From CAZIDL01 sp964537825 (GTDB lineage Bacteria > Bacteroidota > Bacteroidia > Flavobacteriales_D > CAYVSK01), in the NCBI GenBank assembly GCA_964537825.1, contig CAZIDL010000027.1, positions 1 through 30,653 on the forward strand: 30,653 nucleotides of DNA, written 5' to 3'. Below the pieces are notes generated by a model. The model was not told the DNA's origin. It was given only the letters and a program-made list of their open reading frames with translations, and did no database searches. Below, piece after piece: positions 21,688-29,657 of the stretch. Position numbers and translations under genes: made by a program. The first letter of the stretch is position 1, and each line of letters opens with the position of its first letter.

Positions 21688-22635
21688 ATGCTGAGCCGAC
21701 GTCACATCAGGAGTAAAGTATTACAGGCCCTCTACGGGCATTTCCAGTCCAGGGACGCCGATGCGGGACACTACGAGCGAGAACTATTCAGAAGCATGGA
21801 GCGTGTAAGGGAGCTTTACCTTCTCCTCCTTCTGATGCTGGTGGAGCTTCAGCGACAGGCTGAAACGCTCACCGAAGACCGGAAAAAGAAACGCCTCCCG
21901 AGCAAGAGCGACCTCGATCCCAACCTTCGCTTCGTCAAGAACCCATTGCTCTGCAAACTCAGAGATTCCGAAGAACTTCAAAAGGAATGGGAGCGGAACG
22001 GCACCGAAGCTCTGGTACCGCGCGACCTCATCCCGACCCTTTTCAGAGAGCTCGAAAACGCTCAACTGTATCAGGACTATATGGAAGCAGGATCGGTGAG
22101 CCATCAAGAGCACCGTGACTTCCTAGCAGAGATGTTCCGTCATTTCATCGCGGATTCCGAAGCCTTTCAATTCCGCCTTGAGGAACGGAGCATCCATTGG
22201 GTGGACGATCTGGACCTGGCCTCCTCCGTAGTGCTGCGTACCATTAAAGAAATGCCCACCCGGCCCGAGAAGGAGATCAGCATTCCCCCTCTCTATCGCG
22301 ATGAAGAAGCCGACCCAAGCTTCGCGAGCAAACTTTTCATCCGTACGATCGAACAGGATCAGGAGAACCGCAAGTGGATCAGGGACCATTTGAAGAACTG
22401 GGAACTGGAGCGCATCGCTTTCATCGACATGCTACTTCTGGAAATGGCCATTGCTGAAGCCCGTTCTTTTGAAGAGATCCCGGTGAAGGTCTCCATCAAC
22501 GAATACATCGAGCTCGCCAAGCTCTTCAGTACGCCCAAGAGCGACCGCTTCCTCAATGGGATCCTCGATAAAGTGATCCCCCGAATGCGCGAGGAGGGCA
22601 TGGTGCAGAAGATGGGGAAAGGGCTGATCGAATGA
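21688..22635 (+). CDS. nusB: Transcription antitermination factor NusB (long form)
   Basis: RNA-binding helical protein that with NusE (S10) assembles the antitermination complex on rRNA transcripts. The start is the ATG at 21688, preceded by AGGAG; a TTG 25 codons upstream lies on the promoter element. The protein is 315 residues, roughly twice E. coli NusB (139). The conserved NusB domain is C-terminal (WIRDHLKNWELERIAFIDM, EIPVKVSINEYIELAKLFS, SDRFLNGILDKV), while the first 170 or so residues are an extended helical region starting SRRHIRSKVLQALYGHF that duplicates the usual NusB N-terminus. Long NusB proteins are normal in Bacteroidota. It is the first gene of nusB-DUF1573-yajC-ybbR-coaE. 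Confidence 0.93.
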   Translation: MLSRRHIRSKVLQALYGHFQSRDADAGHYERELFRSMERVRELYLLLLLMLVELQRQAETLTEDRKKKRLPSKSDLDPNLRFVKNPLLCKLRDSEELQKEWERNGTEALVPRDLIPTLFRELENAQLYQDYMEAGSVSHQEHRDFLAEMFRHFIADSEAFQFRLEERSIHWVDDLDLASSVVLRTIKEMPTRPEKEISIPPLYRDEEADPSFASKLFIRTIEQDQENRKWIRDHLKNWELERIAFIDMLLLEMAIAEARSFEEIPVKVSINEYIELAKLFSTPKSDRFLNGILDKVIPRMREEGMVQKMGKGLIE

Positions 22636-22715
22636 AACGGGATCCCCTTCATACCTTCGTTCGCAGAATGGTCCCATCAAAGCCGCAGATAGCGACATTG
22701 GAAAGCCTTTCTTTC

Positions 22716-23168
22716 ATGAAAGGGGCGAAAAGCTGCCTGATCCTCCTCCTTGCTTTTCTCTTCCAGGCTTGCTGGCTCACCGATCGGAACCAGGAGAAGG
22801 AGGGAATAACCTCGGACATCATCAACAATCCGAGCAAAGAAGGGGATATGCCGAAACTCACCTTCGATGAAAAGGTCCACGATTTCGGAACGATCTCGCA
22901 GGGGGAACGCGTGGAACATTCGTTCGTTTACAGGAATACCGGAAAGGCCCCTTTGGTCATCGTTTCCATCGAACCTTCCTGTGGCTGCACGGTCGCTGAA
23001 GAAGCTCCCGATAGCCCGATCGCTCCGGGAAGATCCGATACGCTTACCGCGACCTACGACAGCAAGGGGCACAGCGGGCACGTGAGCAAGGCAATATCGG
23101 TGGTCGCTAACACTTCCCCGAAAACAACCGTGGTCCGGATGAAAGGGACGGTAAAAGGGCCTCGATAA
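22716..23168 (+). CDS. DUF1573 domain lipoprotein
   Basis: A 150-residue protein from the ATG at 22716. The N-terminus has a lipoprotein signal (MKGAKSCLILLLAFLFQAC) with the acylation cysteine at residue 19, then a spacer and a DUF1573 immunoglobulin-like domain: HDFGTISQGERVEHSFVYRNTG, then VSIEPSCGCTVAE and PGRSDTLTATYDS. A longer reading starts at 22632, where ATGA overlaps the nusB stop; it would add 28 residues ahead of the lipobox, so I prefer the shorter one, though coupling at 22632 is possible because such overlaps are common here. DUF1573 proteins are abundant in Bacteroidota envelopes; their function is unknown. Confidence 0.85.
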   Translation: MKGAKSCLILLLAFLFQACWLTDRNQEKEGITSDIINNPSKEGDMPKLTFDEKVHDFGTISQGERVEHSFVYRNTGKAPLVIVSIEPSCGCTVAEEAPDSPIAPGRSDTLTATYDSKGHSGHVSKAISVVANTSPKTTVVRMKGTVKGPR

Positions 23169-23192
23169 ATGAGGAAAAGCACGCAGGATCCG

Positions 23193-23200
23193 TAATTTTG
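23193..23200 (+). promoter_or_regulatory. Candidate -7 promoter element for yajC
   Basis: TAATTTTG is an exact TAnnTTTG match 31 bases before the yajC ATG, in the 63-base gap after DUF1573. It would allow yajC-ybbR-coaE to be transcribed separately from nusB. Confidence 0.55.
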
Positions 23201-23231
23201 TCACCTTTCCAAAGAAGCGATACCTTCCGAT

Positions 23232-23579
23232 ATGGAGTTATACGATAACACGCTCACCGTCCTCCTTCAGAGCGGAGGCGCAAGCGGGGGAGGGACCAGC
23301 GGCTGGGTCCAATTCCTACCATGGATCCTCATCCTGGTCGTCTTCTACTTCTTCATGATCCGGCCCCAGATGAAAAAAGCCAAGAAGGAACGGGAATTCC
23401 GGCAAAACCTTCAAAAGGACGATCAGGTCGTTACGATCGGAGGAATCCATGGAAAGATCCAGGAGCTCAAGGACGATTCCGTGATCCTGGGTTTGGAGGA
23501 TGGAACACGTATCCGTGTCGAGCGGAACGCCATCTCCATGAACTCGACCACTCAATTGTCCGAGGAACAGAAGAAATAA
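23232..23579 (+). CDS. yajC: Preprotein translocase subunit YajC
   Basis: A 115-residue single-span inner-membrane protein associated with SecDF-SecYEG. After a short Ser/Gly-rich N-terminus the membrane helix (about 27-46, LPWILILVVFYFFMIRPQ) carries the family-defining FMIRPQ. The cytosolic domain follows: KKAKKEREFRQNLQKDDQVVT, then GGIHGKIQELKDD and IRVERNAIS, typical of YajC. The length is normal. It has a candidate promoter upstream and is followed by a hairpin and the in-frame ybbR. The sec partners are not in this window. Confidence 0.93.
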   Translation: MELYDNTLTVLLQSGGASGGGTSGWVQFLPWILILVVFYFFMIRPQMKKAKKEREFRQNLQKDDQVVTIGGIHGKIQELKDDSVILGLEDGTRIRVERNAISMNSTTQLSEEQKK

Positions 23580-23596
23580 GGCCCGGAGAGCGGGCC
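23580..23596 (+). promoter_or_regulatory. GC-rich hairpin between yajC and ybbR
   Basis: GGCCCG (23580-23585) and CGGGCC (23591-23596) form a six-bp all-GC stem with a GAGAG loop directly after the yajC stop and just before the ybbR start. Only a weak GTTTTG follows, so it may be a weak terminator or attenuator, or a translation-controlling hairpin. Confidence 0.5.
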
Positions 23597-23603
23597 TCCC
23601 GTT

Positions 23604-24590
23604 TTGCTCTCCCTTGGGAACTTCCTGAAAGAAAGGCTGAACCGGAGACTGAACGTTTTCCTGGTCTGCCTTTTTATATCCGCGGTCATTTGGGTCCTGA
23701 ACGCTCTATCGAAAAGCTACAGTACCAATATCGTCTTTCCGGTTGAACATCACGGTGTGCCGGATGACCGGATCGTGACGGACCCCCCACCCGCATCCTT
23801 CAGTCTGGAAGTCCGCTCCCATGGCTTCCAACTCCTCGCTTACAAGCTCTTCTCCAGGCAAGATCCGATCAAAGTGGATCTGAGCCAACTGCACTACTTA
23901 GACCAGAAAAAGCGCAGGAAAGGGTATCTTCTGACGGAAGAATTGCTCGAGGATCTTTCCCGACAATTCCCGGAAAAAACCCGGATACGCAATGTTGAAC
24001 CTGACACGCTCTTCGTGTCCCTCGCTCCCCTTGAAAAGAAAAAGGTGGAAGTGGTACCCGATCTGGAATTCGAATTCAGGGAACAATACCGGCTCGCCCA
24101 GGAAGTAACGGTCACTCCCCCCAAAGTGACCCTGAGCGGACCCTCTTCCGTACTGGACACCACTGAGATGATCCGAACACAGACCCTTCGTATGAAGGAC
24201 GTTCACCAAGATCAGCAACGGACCGTGGAACTCAGAACCGATAGCATTTCGAAAAAGGTCGATGCCGACCCCTCCAAGGTCGAGCTTCGGATCCAGGTCG
24301 ATGAATTCACTGAAGGGAACGCTACCATTCCTATTAGCGCCAAAGAGGTCCCAGAAAAATATTCGATCAAGACCTACCCGGATTCCATAACGGTCCATTA
24401 CCTGGTCAGCTTCAAAAATTACGAGAAGGTGGAACGTGACATGTTCAAGGCGATCGTCCGCTTCCCTGAGGATAAGGGGATGAAAGAACGAGACCACCTG
24501 CAGGTAGCGTTGAAGGACCACCCCTCGTTCATCGATATCGTTCGGTATGAACCCCGGCGCGTGGAATTCATCATCCGAAGGAAAAAATGA
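23604..24590 (+). CDS. YbbR-like domain protein
   Basis: A single-pass membrane protein with a short cytosolic N-terminus, one membrane helix (about residues 17-38, LNVFLVCLFISAVIWVLNAL) and about 285 extracytoplasmic residues in beta-rich YbbR-like repeats (VTVTPPKVTLSGPSSVLDTT is the clearest). In Firmicutes YbbR/CdaR modulates the diadenylate cyclase CdaA; a similar role in Bacteroidota is not established. There is no ATG between the yajC stop and the membrane helix; the only usual alternative codon is the TTG at 23604, giving 328 residues. The reading frame is the same as that of yajC, separated by one TAA and eight codons. The stop overlaps the coaE ATG (ATGA). Confidence 0.85.
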   Translation: MLSLGNFLKERLNRRLNVFLVCLFISAVIWVLNALSKSYSTNIVFPVEHHGVPDDRIVTDPPPASFSLEVRSHGFQLLAYKLFSRQDPIKVDLSQLHYLDQKKRRKGYLLTEELLEDLSRQFPEKTRIRNVEPDTLFVSLAPLEKKKVEVVPDLEFEFREQYRLAQEVTVTPPKVTLSGPSSVLDTTEMIRTQTLRMKDVHQDQQRTVELRTDSISKKVDADPSKVELRIQVDEFTEGNATIPISAKEVPEKYSIKTYPDSITVHYLVSFKNYEKVERDMFKAIVRFPEDKGMKERDHLQVALKDHPSFIDIVRYEPRRVEFIIRRKK

Positions 24591-25192
24591 AGAAGATCGG
24601 GCTCACCGGTGGTATCGGAAGTGGAAAATCCACGATCGCAAAGGCTTTCGAGGTCTTAGGCGCCCCTGTTTTCAGAGCGGACCAGGTAGGAAAGCGCGCT
24701 TTGAACGACGACCCGGAACTCCGGCAACAGGTGGCTGAGCGTTTCGGAAAGGACGTTTACGGAACCGAAGGGCTCGACCGGAAGCGCCTTGCTGAGATCG
24801 TTTTCCATGACCGCGATAAACTCGAAGAACTCAACGCCCTCGTTCATCCCCATGTGCGGAAAAGGTTCCGAGAATGGTGCGAAAGCAAAAAGGACGCGCC
24901 GTACGTGATCGAAGAAGCGGCCATCCTCATCGAAAGCGGGGGGCACCGGGAAATGGATCACATGATCCTCGTGACCGCTCCGGAACCCATTCGCGTTCAA
25001 CGGGTCAAGGAACGCGATGAGATCCCCGAAGAAAAGGTCAGGATGAGGATGAAAGAACAATGGAGTGACGAGGAAAAAGCCCCTTATGCCGACACCTTAT
25101 TGCCGAACGATGATTCGGAGTTATTGCTTCCGAGGATATTGGAGTTGGATAGGCGATTTCGTGGGAATGCTGCAATAAATAGCAGCCAGTAG
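24587..25192 (+). CDS. coaE: Dephospho-CoA kinase
   Basis: Performs the last step of CoA biosynthesis, phosphorylating the 3'-hydroxyl of dephospho-CoA with ATP. The 201 residues match the family length. The P-loop is GLTGGIGSGKST with Lys14 in the loop; VFRADQVGKRAL, LVHPHVRKRFREW, VIEEAAILIESG and the VTAPEPIRVQRVKERD segment are the other CoaE signatures. The ATG overlaps the ybbR stop as ATGA. It ends the nusB-to-coaE unit and is convergent with nupC; no clear terminator was found in the 220 bases between them. Confidence 0.95.
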   Translation: MKKIGLTGGIGSGKSTIAKAFEVLGAPVFRADQVGKRALNDDPELRQQVAERFGKDVYGTEGLDRKRLAEIVFHDRDKLEELNALVHPHVRKRFREWCESKKDAPYVIEEAAILIESGGHREMDHMILVTAPEPIRVQRVKERDEIPEEKVRMRMKEQWSDEEKAPYADTLLPNDDSELLLPRILELDRRFRGNAAINSSQ

Positions 25193-25237
25193 ATCCTTCA
25201 TAGCATCACGGTCCCAAAAACCATAAAAAGATCCTTT

Positions 25238-25340
25238 CTGGAGATATAGGCCGTTGGGATGAAGACCTATATAACCTGGAAGTATCCTGTTGGACTCCTG
25301 GAATATTGGACCGTTGGGTTGTAGGAATATTGGATGGTTC
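25238..25340. repeat. Degenerate GGAATATTGG / CCGTTGGG intergenic repeats
   Basis: The 220-base gap between coaE and nupC contains diverged direct repeats. CTGGAGATATAGG-CCGTTGGG (25238-25258) and CTGGAATATTGGA-CCGTTGGG (25298-25318) begin 60 bases apart. GGA-starting units recur at 25278, 25300 and 25324, spaced 22 and 24 bases. The pattern resembles degenerate TTGGAATATTGGA repeats between genes in other Bacteroidota, as far as I recall. The short inverted repeats here (ATATAGG/CCTATAT, GGTTC/GAACC) lack T-runs. No gene or promoter was recognised in 25193-25412. Confidence 0.5.
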
Positions 25341-25412
25341 CAATGAACCTGATCATAGAACCCAAAAGCCTCGGATCGATCAGAACAGGCTCCCAAATAT
25401 TGCCGCATGCGA

Positions 25413-27155
25413 TCATGCGACCCCCAGCATTCCCACGATAACCGCCGTAAAAAGGCAAGCCAGGGTTCCCGCTATAAGTGCTTTGATCCCGAGTTCGGAT
25501 AACAGGGACTTCCTTTCCGGGATCAGCGCACCGATCCCACCGATCTGGATCCCGATAGAGGCGAAATTGGCAAAGCCACAAAGAATGTATGTGGCCATCA
25601 AGACCGACTTTTGTTCGGCGAATGCACCTGCCGTTTTCATTTCGCCGAGCGTCTTGTAGGCAATGAACTCGTTGACGATGGTCTTTTCTCCCAAAAGTTG
25701 CCCCACGAGCACCATATCCTCATGCGCAACGCCCATCAACCAAGCGACGGGTGCAAAGAGGTAACCGATGATGAACTGGAAGGTGAAACCGTCATACCCT
25801 GTAGCATTAGCGATCATCGGGTTCAATCCCAAGTAATGCCCGATCAGGTCGCGAAGGATGTAGTTACCCATCGTGATCAATGCGATAAAAGCCAGCAACA
25901 TAGCAGCCACGTTCACTGCGAGACGGAGCCCGTCCCCGGTTCCGTTCGTAATGGCCTCCAACGCATTGCTGCCGAACCCTTTGTCGTGGAGCTTCATCTC
26001 TTTTTCAAAGCTCTCCTTTTCCGGGACGAGTATCTTCGAAGCAACGATAGCCGCGGGAGCGGACATAACGGAAGCTGTGAGGAGATGCTTCGCAAAGAAA
26101 GCTTGCTGGGCAGGGTCCGAACCTCCAAGAAACCCAACATAGGCAGCCAGGACACCTCCTGCGATCGTAGCCATACCTCCCGACATCAAGCACATGATCT
26201 CCGAACGCGTCATTTTGGAGAGATAAGGCTTGATCAACAAGGGGGCAGAGGTCTGTCCGATGAAAACGTTCCCGGCGGCCGCCAAACTCTCGGCACCGGA
26301 TAGATTCATGATCCGCCGCATCACCCAGGCCATTCCATAAACGATCCGTTGAAGGATCCCCAGGTAATAGAAAAGGCTGGTAAGGGCGGAAAAGAAGATG
26401 ATCGTGGGAAGGATGTCCACCACGAAGTTCTGGAGAGCTGGCTCGATCTTCCCCGTGGCTTCGGACCGGAATAGGAATTGCGCTCCCGCATCCGCAAACT
26501 CGATGATCCTAAGGAAAAAGGAACTCAGCGCTTCAAAGGCCATTTCCACCCAAGGCACTTTCAGGATGAGGACGGCAAGCAGGACCTGCAGCACCAACCC
26601 TTTGACCACCAACCCCCAGTCGATGGCACGGACATCTGAGCTGAAGGCCATGGCCAAAAGGATGACCGTAGCGATCCCAAGAACACCTCTCAAAAGGGAA
26701 AGCAAAGAAACCCCTCCCGTTGCGACGGGAGCCTGACTTCCGAAGTGGAAATGAGCGACGGAATTCCCGAGAACGAGTCCTTCGAGCGCTAGTGTCTCGA
26801 TGCTCAGCCGTGTGGACCCTTTATCATCAAAGAGGACGGTAGCAGGACCTTTTCCAAGCCCGCTGTCCTGGTCCGGGCGCAGGATCAACTCATCCTTTTG
26901 TCGATCCCAAGAACCCCTGACGATCAGACCTCCTCGGTCCCTCAAGTGAAAGCGGGCGGTATCCGTGAGCTCCAATCGCAGGGAACGTTCCTTCATGGAA
27001 CGTTCCTTCTCCTCCCCTTTGTAGCTGATCCGCTCGAGCAACCAGGTCCCCTGGAGGACGCTGCTATCACGGCCGGCTTTCAGATCGCTGTCCTGTCCCT
27101 GGAGGAACTGGAAGGGAAAGAGGAGAAAAAGCAGTGCGAAAAGAGAAGAACGCAT
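25413..27155 (-). CDS. Concentrative nucleoside transporter (NupC/CNT) with secreted N-terminal domain
   Basis: A 580-residue sodium- or proton-coupled nucleoside importer of the CNT family. An N-terminal signal peptide (to about residue 20) is followed by a region of about 115 residues outside the membrane with a lipocalin-like start (LQGTWLLERISYKGEE) and alternating beta character, then the membrane CNT core of about 400 residues. Core motifs are present: GNVFIGQTSAPLLIKPYL, MATIAGGVLAAYVGFLGG, the IVNEFIAYK glutamate (Glu496) and CGFANFASIGIQIGG with the ligand asparagine and serine. In the usual GQTE motif the glutamate is replaced by Ser303. Nucleoside specificity therefore cannot be predicted. 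It ends the etfB-etfA-DUF151-nupC unit, 12 bases after the DUF151 gene. Confidence 0.9.
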   Translation of the reverse strand: MRSSLFALLFLLFPFQFLQGQDSDLKAGRDSSVLQGTWLLERISYKGEEKERSMKERSLRLELTDTARFHLRDRGGLIVRGSWDRQKDELILRPDQDSGLGKGPATVLFDDKGSTRLSIETLALEGLVLGNSVAHFHFGSQAPVATGGVSLLSLLRGVLGIATVILLAMAFSSDVRAIDWGLVVKGLVLQVLLAVLILKVPWVEMAFEALSSFFLRIIEFADAGAQFLFRSEATGKIEPALQNFVVDILPTIIFFSALTSLFYYLGILQRIVYGMAWVMRRIMNLSGAESLAAAGNVFIGQTSAPLLIKPYLSKMTRSEIMCLMSGGMATIAGGVLAAYVGFLGGSDPAQQAFFAKHLLTASVMSAPAAIVASKILVPEKESFEKEMKLHDKGFGSNALEAITNGTGDGLRLAVNVAAMLLAFIALITMGNYILRDLIGHYLGLNPMIANATGYDGFTFQFIIGYLFAPVAWLMGVAHEDMVLVGQLLGEKTIVNEFIAYKTLGEMKTAGAFAEQKSVLMATYILCGFANFASIGIQIGGIGALIPERKSLLSELGIKALIAGTLACLFTAVIVGMLGVA

Positions 27156-27167
27156 GGAGGAGAAGGC

Positions 27168-27788
27168 TTACTTATCCTTCTTGTCCCGCTTGCTCAGCTC
27201 GTCACGGATCTTGGAGGCGGTCTCGTAATCTTCGATGGCGATGGCTTCCTCGAGTTTCTTTTCCAGTTCCTTGTAGGAAAGGCTCTTCACGTCCTCCGGC
27301 TTGGTGAGGTCCTCGATATTGATCTCGGGGCTTTCCTCAGCTTCTTCCCCTTCACCTTCTTCCTGCTCCTTATTCTCTTCGTCGAGGATGATGCCAGCGG
27401 AATTGAGGATGAACTCGTAGGTATAGACCGGACAACCGAAACGCACAGCGATCGCGACCGCATCCGAAGTGCGGGCATCGATCTCGGTCTCCTCCCCGTT
27501 GTGGTCGCAGATGATCTTTGCGAAGAAGATCCCCTCCACAAGGTTGTAGATGATCACCTCCTTTACACTGATCTCGAAGGAATCGGCGAAACTTTTGAAA
27601 AGATCATGGGTGAGCGGGCGGCTCGGGGTCATTTCCTCGAGCTCGATAGCGATGGACTGCGCCTCGAACCCCCCGATGATGATGGGGAGCCGGCGCCTTC
27701 CTTCATCCTCACCGAGGACCAAAGCGTAAGCACCGGATTGGGTCTGGCTGTAGGAAAGCCCCACGATGTTGAGCTTGATCTTGTCCAT
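27168..27788 (-). CDS. Bifunctional nuclease family protein (DUF151) with C-terminal UVR motif
   Basis: A 206-residue cytosolic protein. Residues 1-135 or so are a DUF151 domain (LPIIIGGFEAQSIAIELE, RPLTHDLFKSF, IDARTSDAVAIAVRFGCPVYT), the family described as a bifunctional DNase/RNase in plants. After an acidic Glu-rich linker, the C-terminus carries a UVR motif (KELEKKLEEAIAIEDYETAS), as in UvrB/UvrC and several bacterial DUF151 proteins. It lies 19 bases after etfA and 12 bases before nupC, so it is probably part of the etf operon; the functional link is unclear but this layout is common in flavobacteria. Confidence 0.92.
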   Translation of the reverse strand: MDKIKLNIVGLSYSQTQSGAYALVLGEDEGRRRLPIIIGGFEAQSIAIELEEMTPSRPLTHDLFKSFADSFEISVKEVIIYNLVEGIFFAKIICDHNGEETEIDARTSDAVAIAVRFGCPVYTYEFILNSAGIILDEENKEQEEGEGEEAEESPEINIEDLTKPEDVKSLSYKELEKKLEEAIAIEDYETASKIRDELSKRDKKDK

Positions 27789-27807
27789 ATAGCGACTTTC
27801 CGGAGGA

Positions 27808-28770
27808 TCAGTTCTCTCCGGACTGAAATTTCTTCACAGCTTCGGTCAACTTGGGAACCACTTCAAAAGCATCCCCGACGATCCCGTAATCAGCAGACTT
27901 GAAAAAAGGTGCCTCCGGATCCTTGTTGATCACGACGATCGTCTTGCTTCCGTTCACTCCTGCCAGATGTTGGATCGCACCCGAGATAGCAACAGCGATG
28001 TAGAGGTTCGGGCGGATGGTCAGACCGGTCTGCCCGACGTGTTCGTGATGCGGTCGCCATTCGTTATCAGCAACAGGGCGGGAACATGCCGTAGCAGCTC
28101 CTAAAGCCCCTGCCAGATCTTCGATGATCCCCCAGTTCTCAGGACCTTTCAACCCCCTTCCCCCGGAAACGACGAGGTCGGCCTCGGGGAGAGAGATATC
28201 GCCTTCCTGTTTCTTCACCTCTTTCACCTGAAGCCCTTCTCCTTCCCCTTGGAACTCAAAGCCCTGAACTTCAGGGCTTTTGTCGACCTTTTCCACCGAA
28301 TGGGAATTCGGGAGCAAGGAGATGACCTTTTTATCTGTCTTGACCGCCGTATAGGAAAAAGCCTTTCCTGAGAAGACATTCCGCTTCACCACGAAGCCAT
28401 CCTCGGTACTTGGGACCTCGATCGCTCCGGGCACGAGACCGGCTTCCAGCCGGACCGCAGTACGGGGTGCAACAGCCTCTCCGGTCTGATCCATCGAAAA
28501 GATCACGAGCTCAGCCCCTTCATCTTGAGCGGCCTTATCGACCAATCGAGCGAGTTCTGTAGGATCGTTGCCTTCATATGCGGCCTTGAGGATCTTATCC
28601 GCACCGTAAGATCCGAGCCCTTTCAAGCTTTCGTCATCCAAATTTCCCTGACTAACGACGGTCGTGGACCCTCCGAGCTTTTCTGCGGTCTTATGACCGT
28701 AATTGACGGCCTCGTAGGCTCCCTTGGCGAGCCCGTTCTCCTCAACCTCTGCGAATACCAATACGCTCAT
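27808..28770 (-). CDS. etfA: Electron transfer flavoprotein alpha subunit
   Basis: A 320-residue subunit that binds FAD and accepts electrons from acyl-CoA dehydrogenases, passing them to ETF-quinone oxidoreductase. The start is the ATG at 28770 (MSVLVFAEVEENGLAKGAYEAV). The C-terminal FAD domain is complete: VSGGRGLKGPENWGIIEDLA, the HVGQTG motif, YIAVAISGAIQHLAGV and INKDPEAPFFKSADYGIVGD. It is separated from etfB by two bases, so the subunits are made together. Pairing with a carboxylase of the MccB type elsewhere in the window fits fatty-acid and branched-chain amino-acid oxidation. Confidence 0.96.
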   Translation of the reverse strand: MSVLVFAEVEENGLAKGAYEAVNYGHKTAEKLGGSTTVVSQGNLDDESLKGLGSYGADKILKAAYEGNDPTELARLVDKAAQDEGAELVIFSMDQTGEAVAPRTAVRLEAGLVPGAIEVPSTEDGFVVKRNVFSGKAFSYTAVKTDKKVISLLPNSHSVEKVDKSPEVQGFEFQGEGEGLQVKEVKKQEGDISLPEADLVVSGGRGLKGPENWGIIEDLAGALGAATACSRPVADNEWRPHHEHVGQTGLTIRPNLYIAVAISGAIQHLAGVNGSKTIVVINKDPEAPFFKSADYGIVGDAFEVVPKLTEAVKKFQSGEN

Positions 28771-28772
28771 CC

Positions 28773-29513
28773 TTAAATGACTTTTGCTTCGTTGTGAAGG
28801 AGTTCGATCAATTCTTCCGGGTTCTCCGGGTCCACGTACTTGCACTCGGATTTCGGTGGCGGCAGTTCAAAGGAAGTGACGCCGGTACGCTCTTCAACGT
28901 CTTGCGCTCCGACCACGGTGATCTGTTTTTTCCGGGCGGCCATGATCCCCCGCATGTTCGGGATCCGTTGCTCGGCCATCCCTTTGGCACAAGAGACCAG
29001 CAAAGGAAGCTGACCTTCCACCACCTGGCTTCCGCCCGGGATAGGATGCTCCATAGTGGCCTTCTCCCCTTCAACTTCCAGGGAGCTCGCATTCGCCACG
29101 TAGGGCATATCGAGCATTTCAGCGAGCATGCCACCGACTTGCCCGCCGTTGTGATCGATGGTCTCCTTACCGGTAAGGATAAGATCGAATTCCTTATCCT
29201 TTGCGTAGGCAGCGATCTGAGCAGCTACGAAATAAGCATCGCGGGCTTCTGCATCCACGCGAACGGCCTCATCCGCACCGAGGGCCATCGCTTTACGGAT
29301 GCTCTGCTCATCTTCAGCACCACCGACCGTTATCGTCTTCACTTCCCCACCGAACGACTCTTTAAGCTCAAGAGCACGGACCAATGCATACCATTCGTCC
29401 GAGGGGTTCAGGATCCACTGAACGTTCTCATCGTCGAATTTGGTGTTGTTCTCTTTGAATTGGATCTTGGAGGTAGTGTCCGGTGCTTTGGTGATCGGTA
29501 CCAATACTTTCAT
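28773..29513 (-). CDS. etfB: Electron transfer flavoprotein beta subunit
   Basis: A 246-residue partner of EtfA that binds AMP and supplies the recognition loop docking to dehydrogenases. It begins MKVLVPITKAPDTTSKIQF, with the NPSDEWYALVRALELKE segment, the VGGAEDEQSIRKAMALGADEAVRV nucleotide region, ILTGKETIDHNGGQVGGMLAEML and the docking loop near the ASSLEVEGEK stretch. The length is normal. It is the first gene of etfB-etfA-DUF151-nupC, divergent from pdhB, with an exact -7 promoter element 46 bases before its ATG. Confidence 0.96.
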   Translation of the reverse strand: MKVLVPITKAPDTTSKIQFKENNTKFDDENVQWILNPSDEWYALVRALELKESFGGEVKTITVGGAEDEQSIRKAMALGADEAVRVDAEARDAYFVAAQIAAYAKDKEFDLILTGKETIDHNGGQVGGMLAEMLDMPYVANASSLEVEGEKATMEHPIPGGSQVVEGQLPLLVSCAKGMAEQRIPNMRGIMAARKKQITVVGAQDVEERTGVTSFELPPPKSECKYVDPENPEELIELLHNEAKVI

Positions 29514-29559
29514 TACGAGGCGTTTTAGCTACAGCGGCTGCTGCTTGCGGATCGGAGCA

Positions 29560-29567
29560 CAAAACTA
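29560..29567 (-). promoter_or_regulatory. Candidate -7 promoter element for the etfB operon
   Basis: The minus strand reads TAGTTTTG, an exact TAnnTTTG match, with TTTC about 20 bases upstream as a weak -33. It lies in the 179-base etfB-pdhB divergent gap, which otherwise holds no gene. Confidence 0.6.
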
Positions 29568-29657
29568 ACCAAAATTGTGGGAGATCCGAAACAGCGGACC
29601 CCTCGATGCAAGCCCGTGATAAGGACATCAAAAGGAGGTCTGAACCAGCGATCTTTT

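Noticed and set aside
22632..22715. Longer DUF1573 start at 22632 overlapping the nusB stop
   Set aside because: It would put 28 residues ahead of a typical lipoprotein signal. It remains possible because ATGA overlaps are frequent here, but the ATG at 22716 gives the better N-terminus.
25121..25408. 95-codon minus-strand open frame in the coaE-nupC gap
   Set aside because: It overlaps the 3' end of coaE and its translation reflects the degenerate repeat sequence (QPNGPIF-like units), so it is better described as a repeat region than a gene.
26898..27902. 334-codon plus-strand open frame opposite nupC, the DUF151 gene and etfA
   Set aside because: It spans the 5' part of nupC, the whole DUF151 gene and the 3' end of etfA, all with clear homology; the antisense reading is low-complexity and has no domain.
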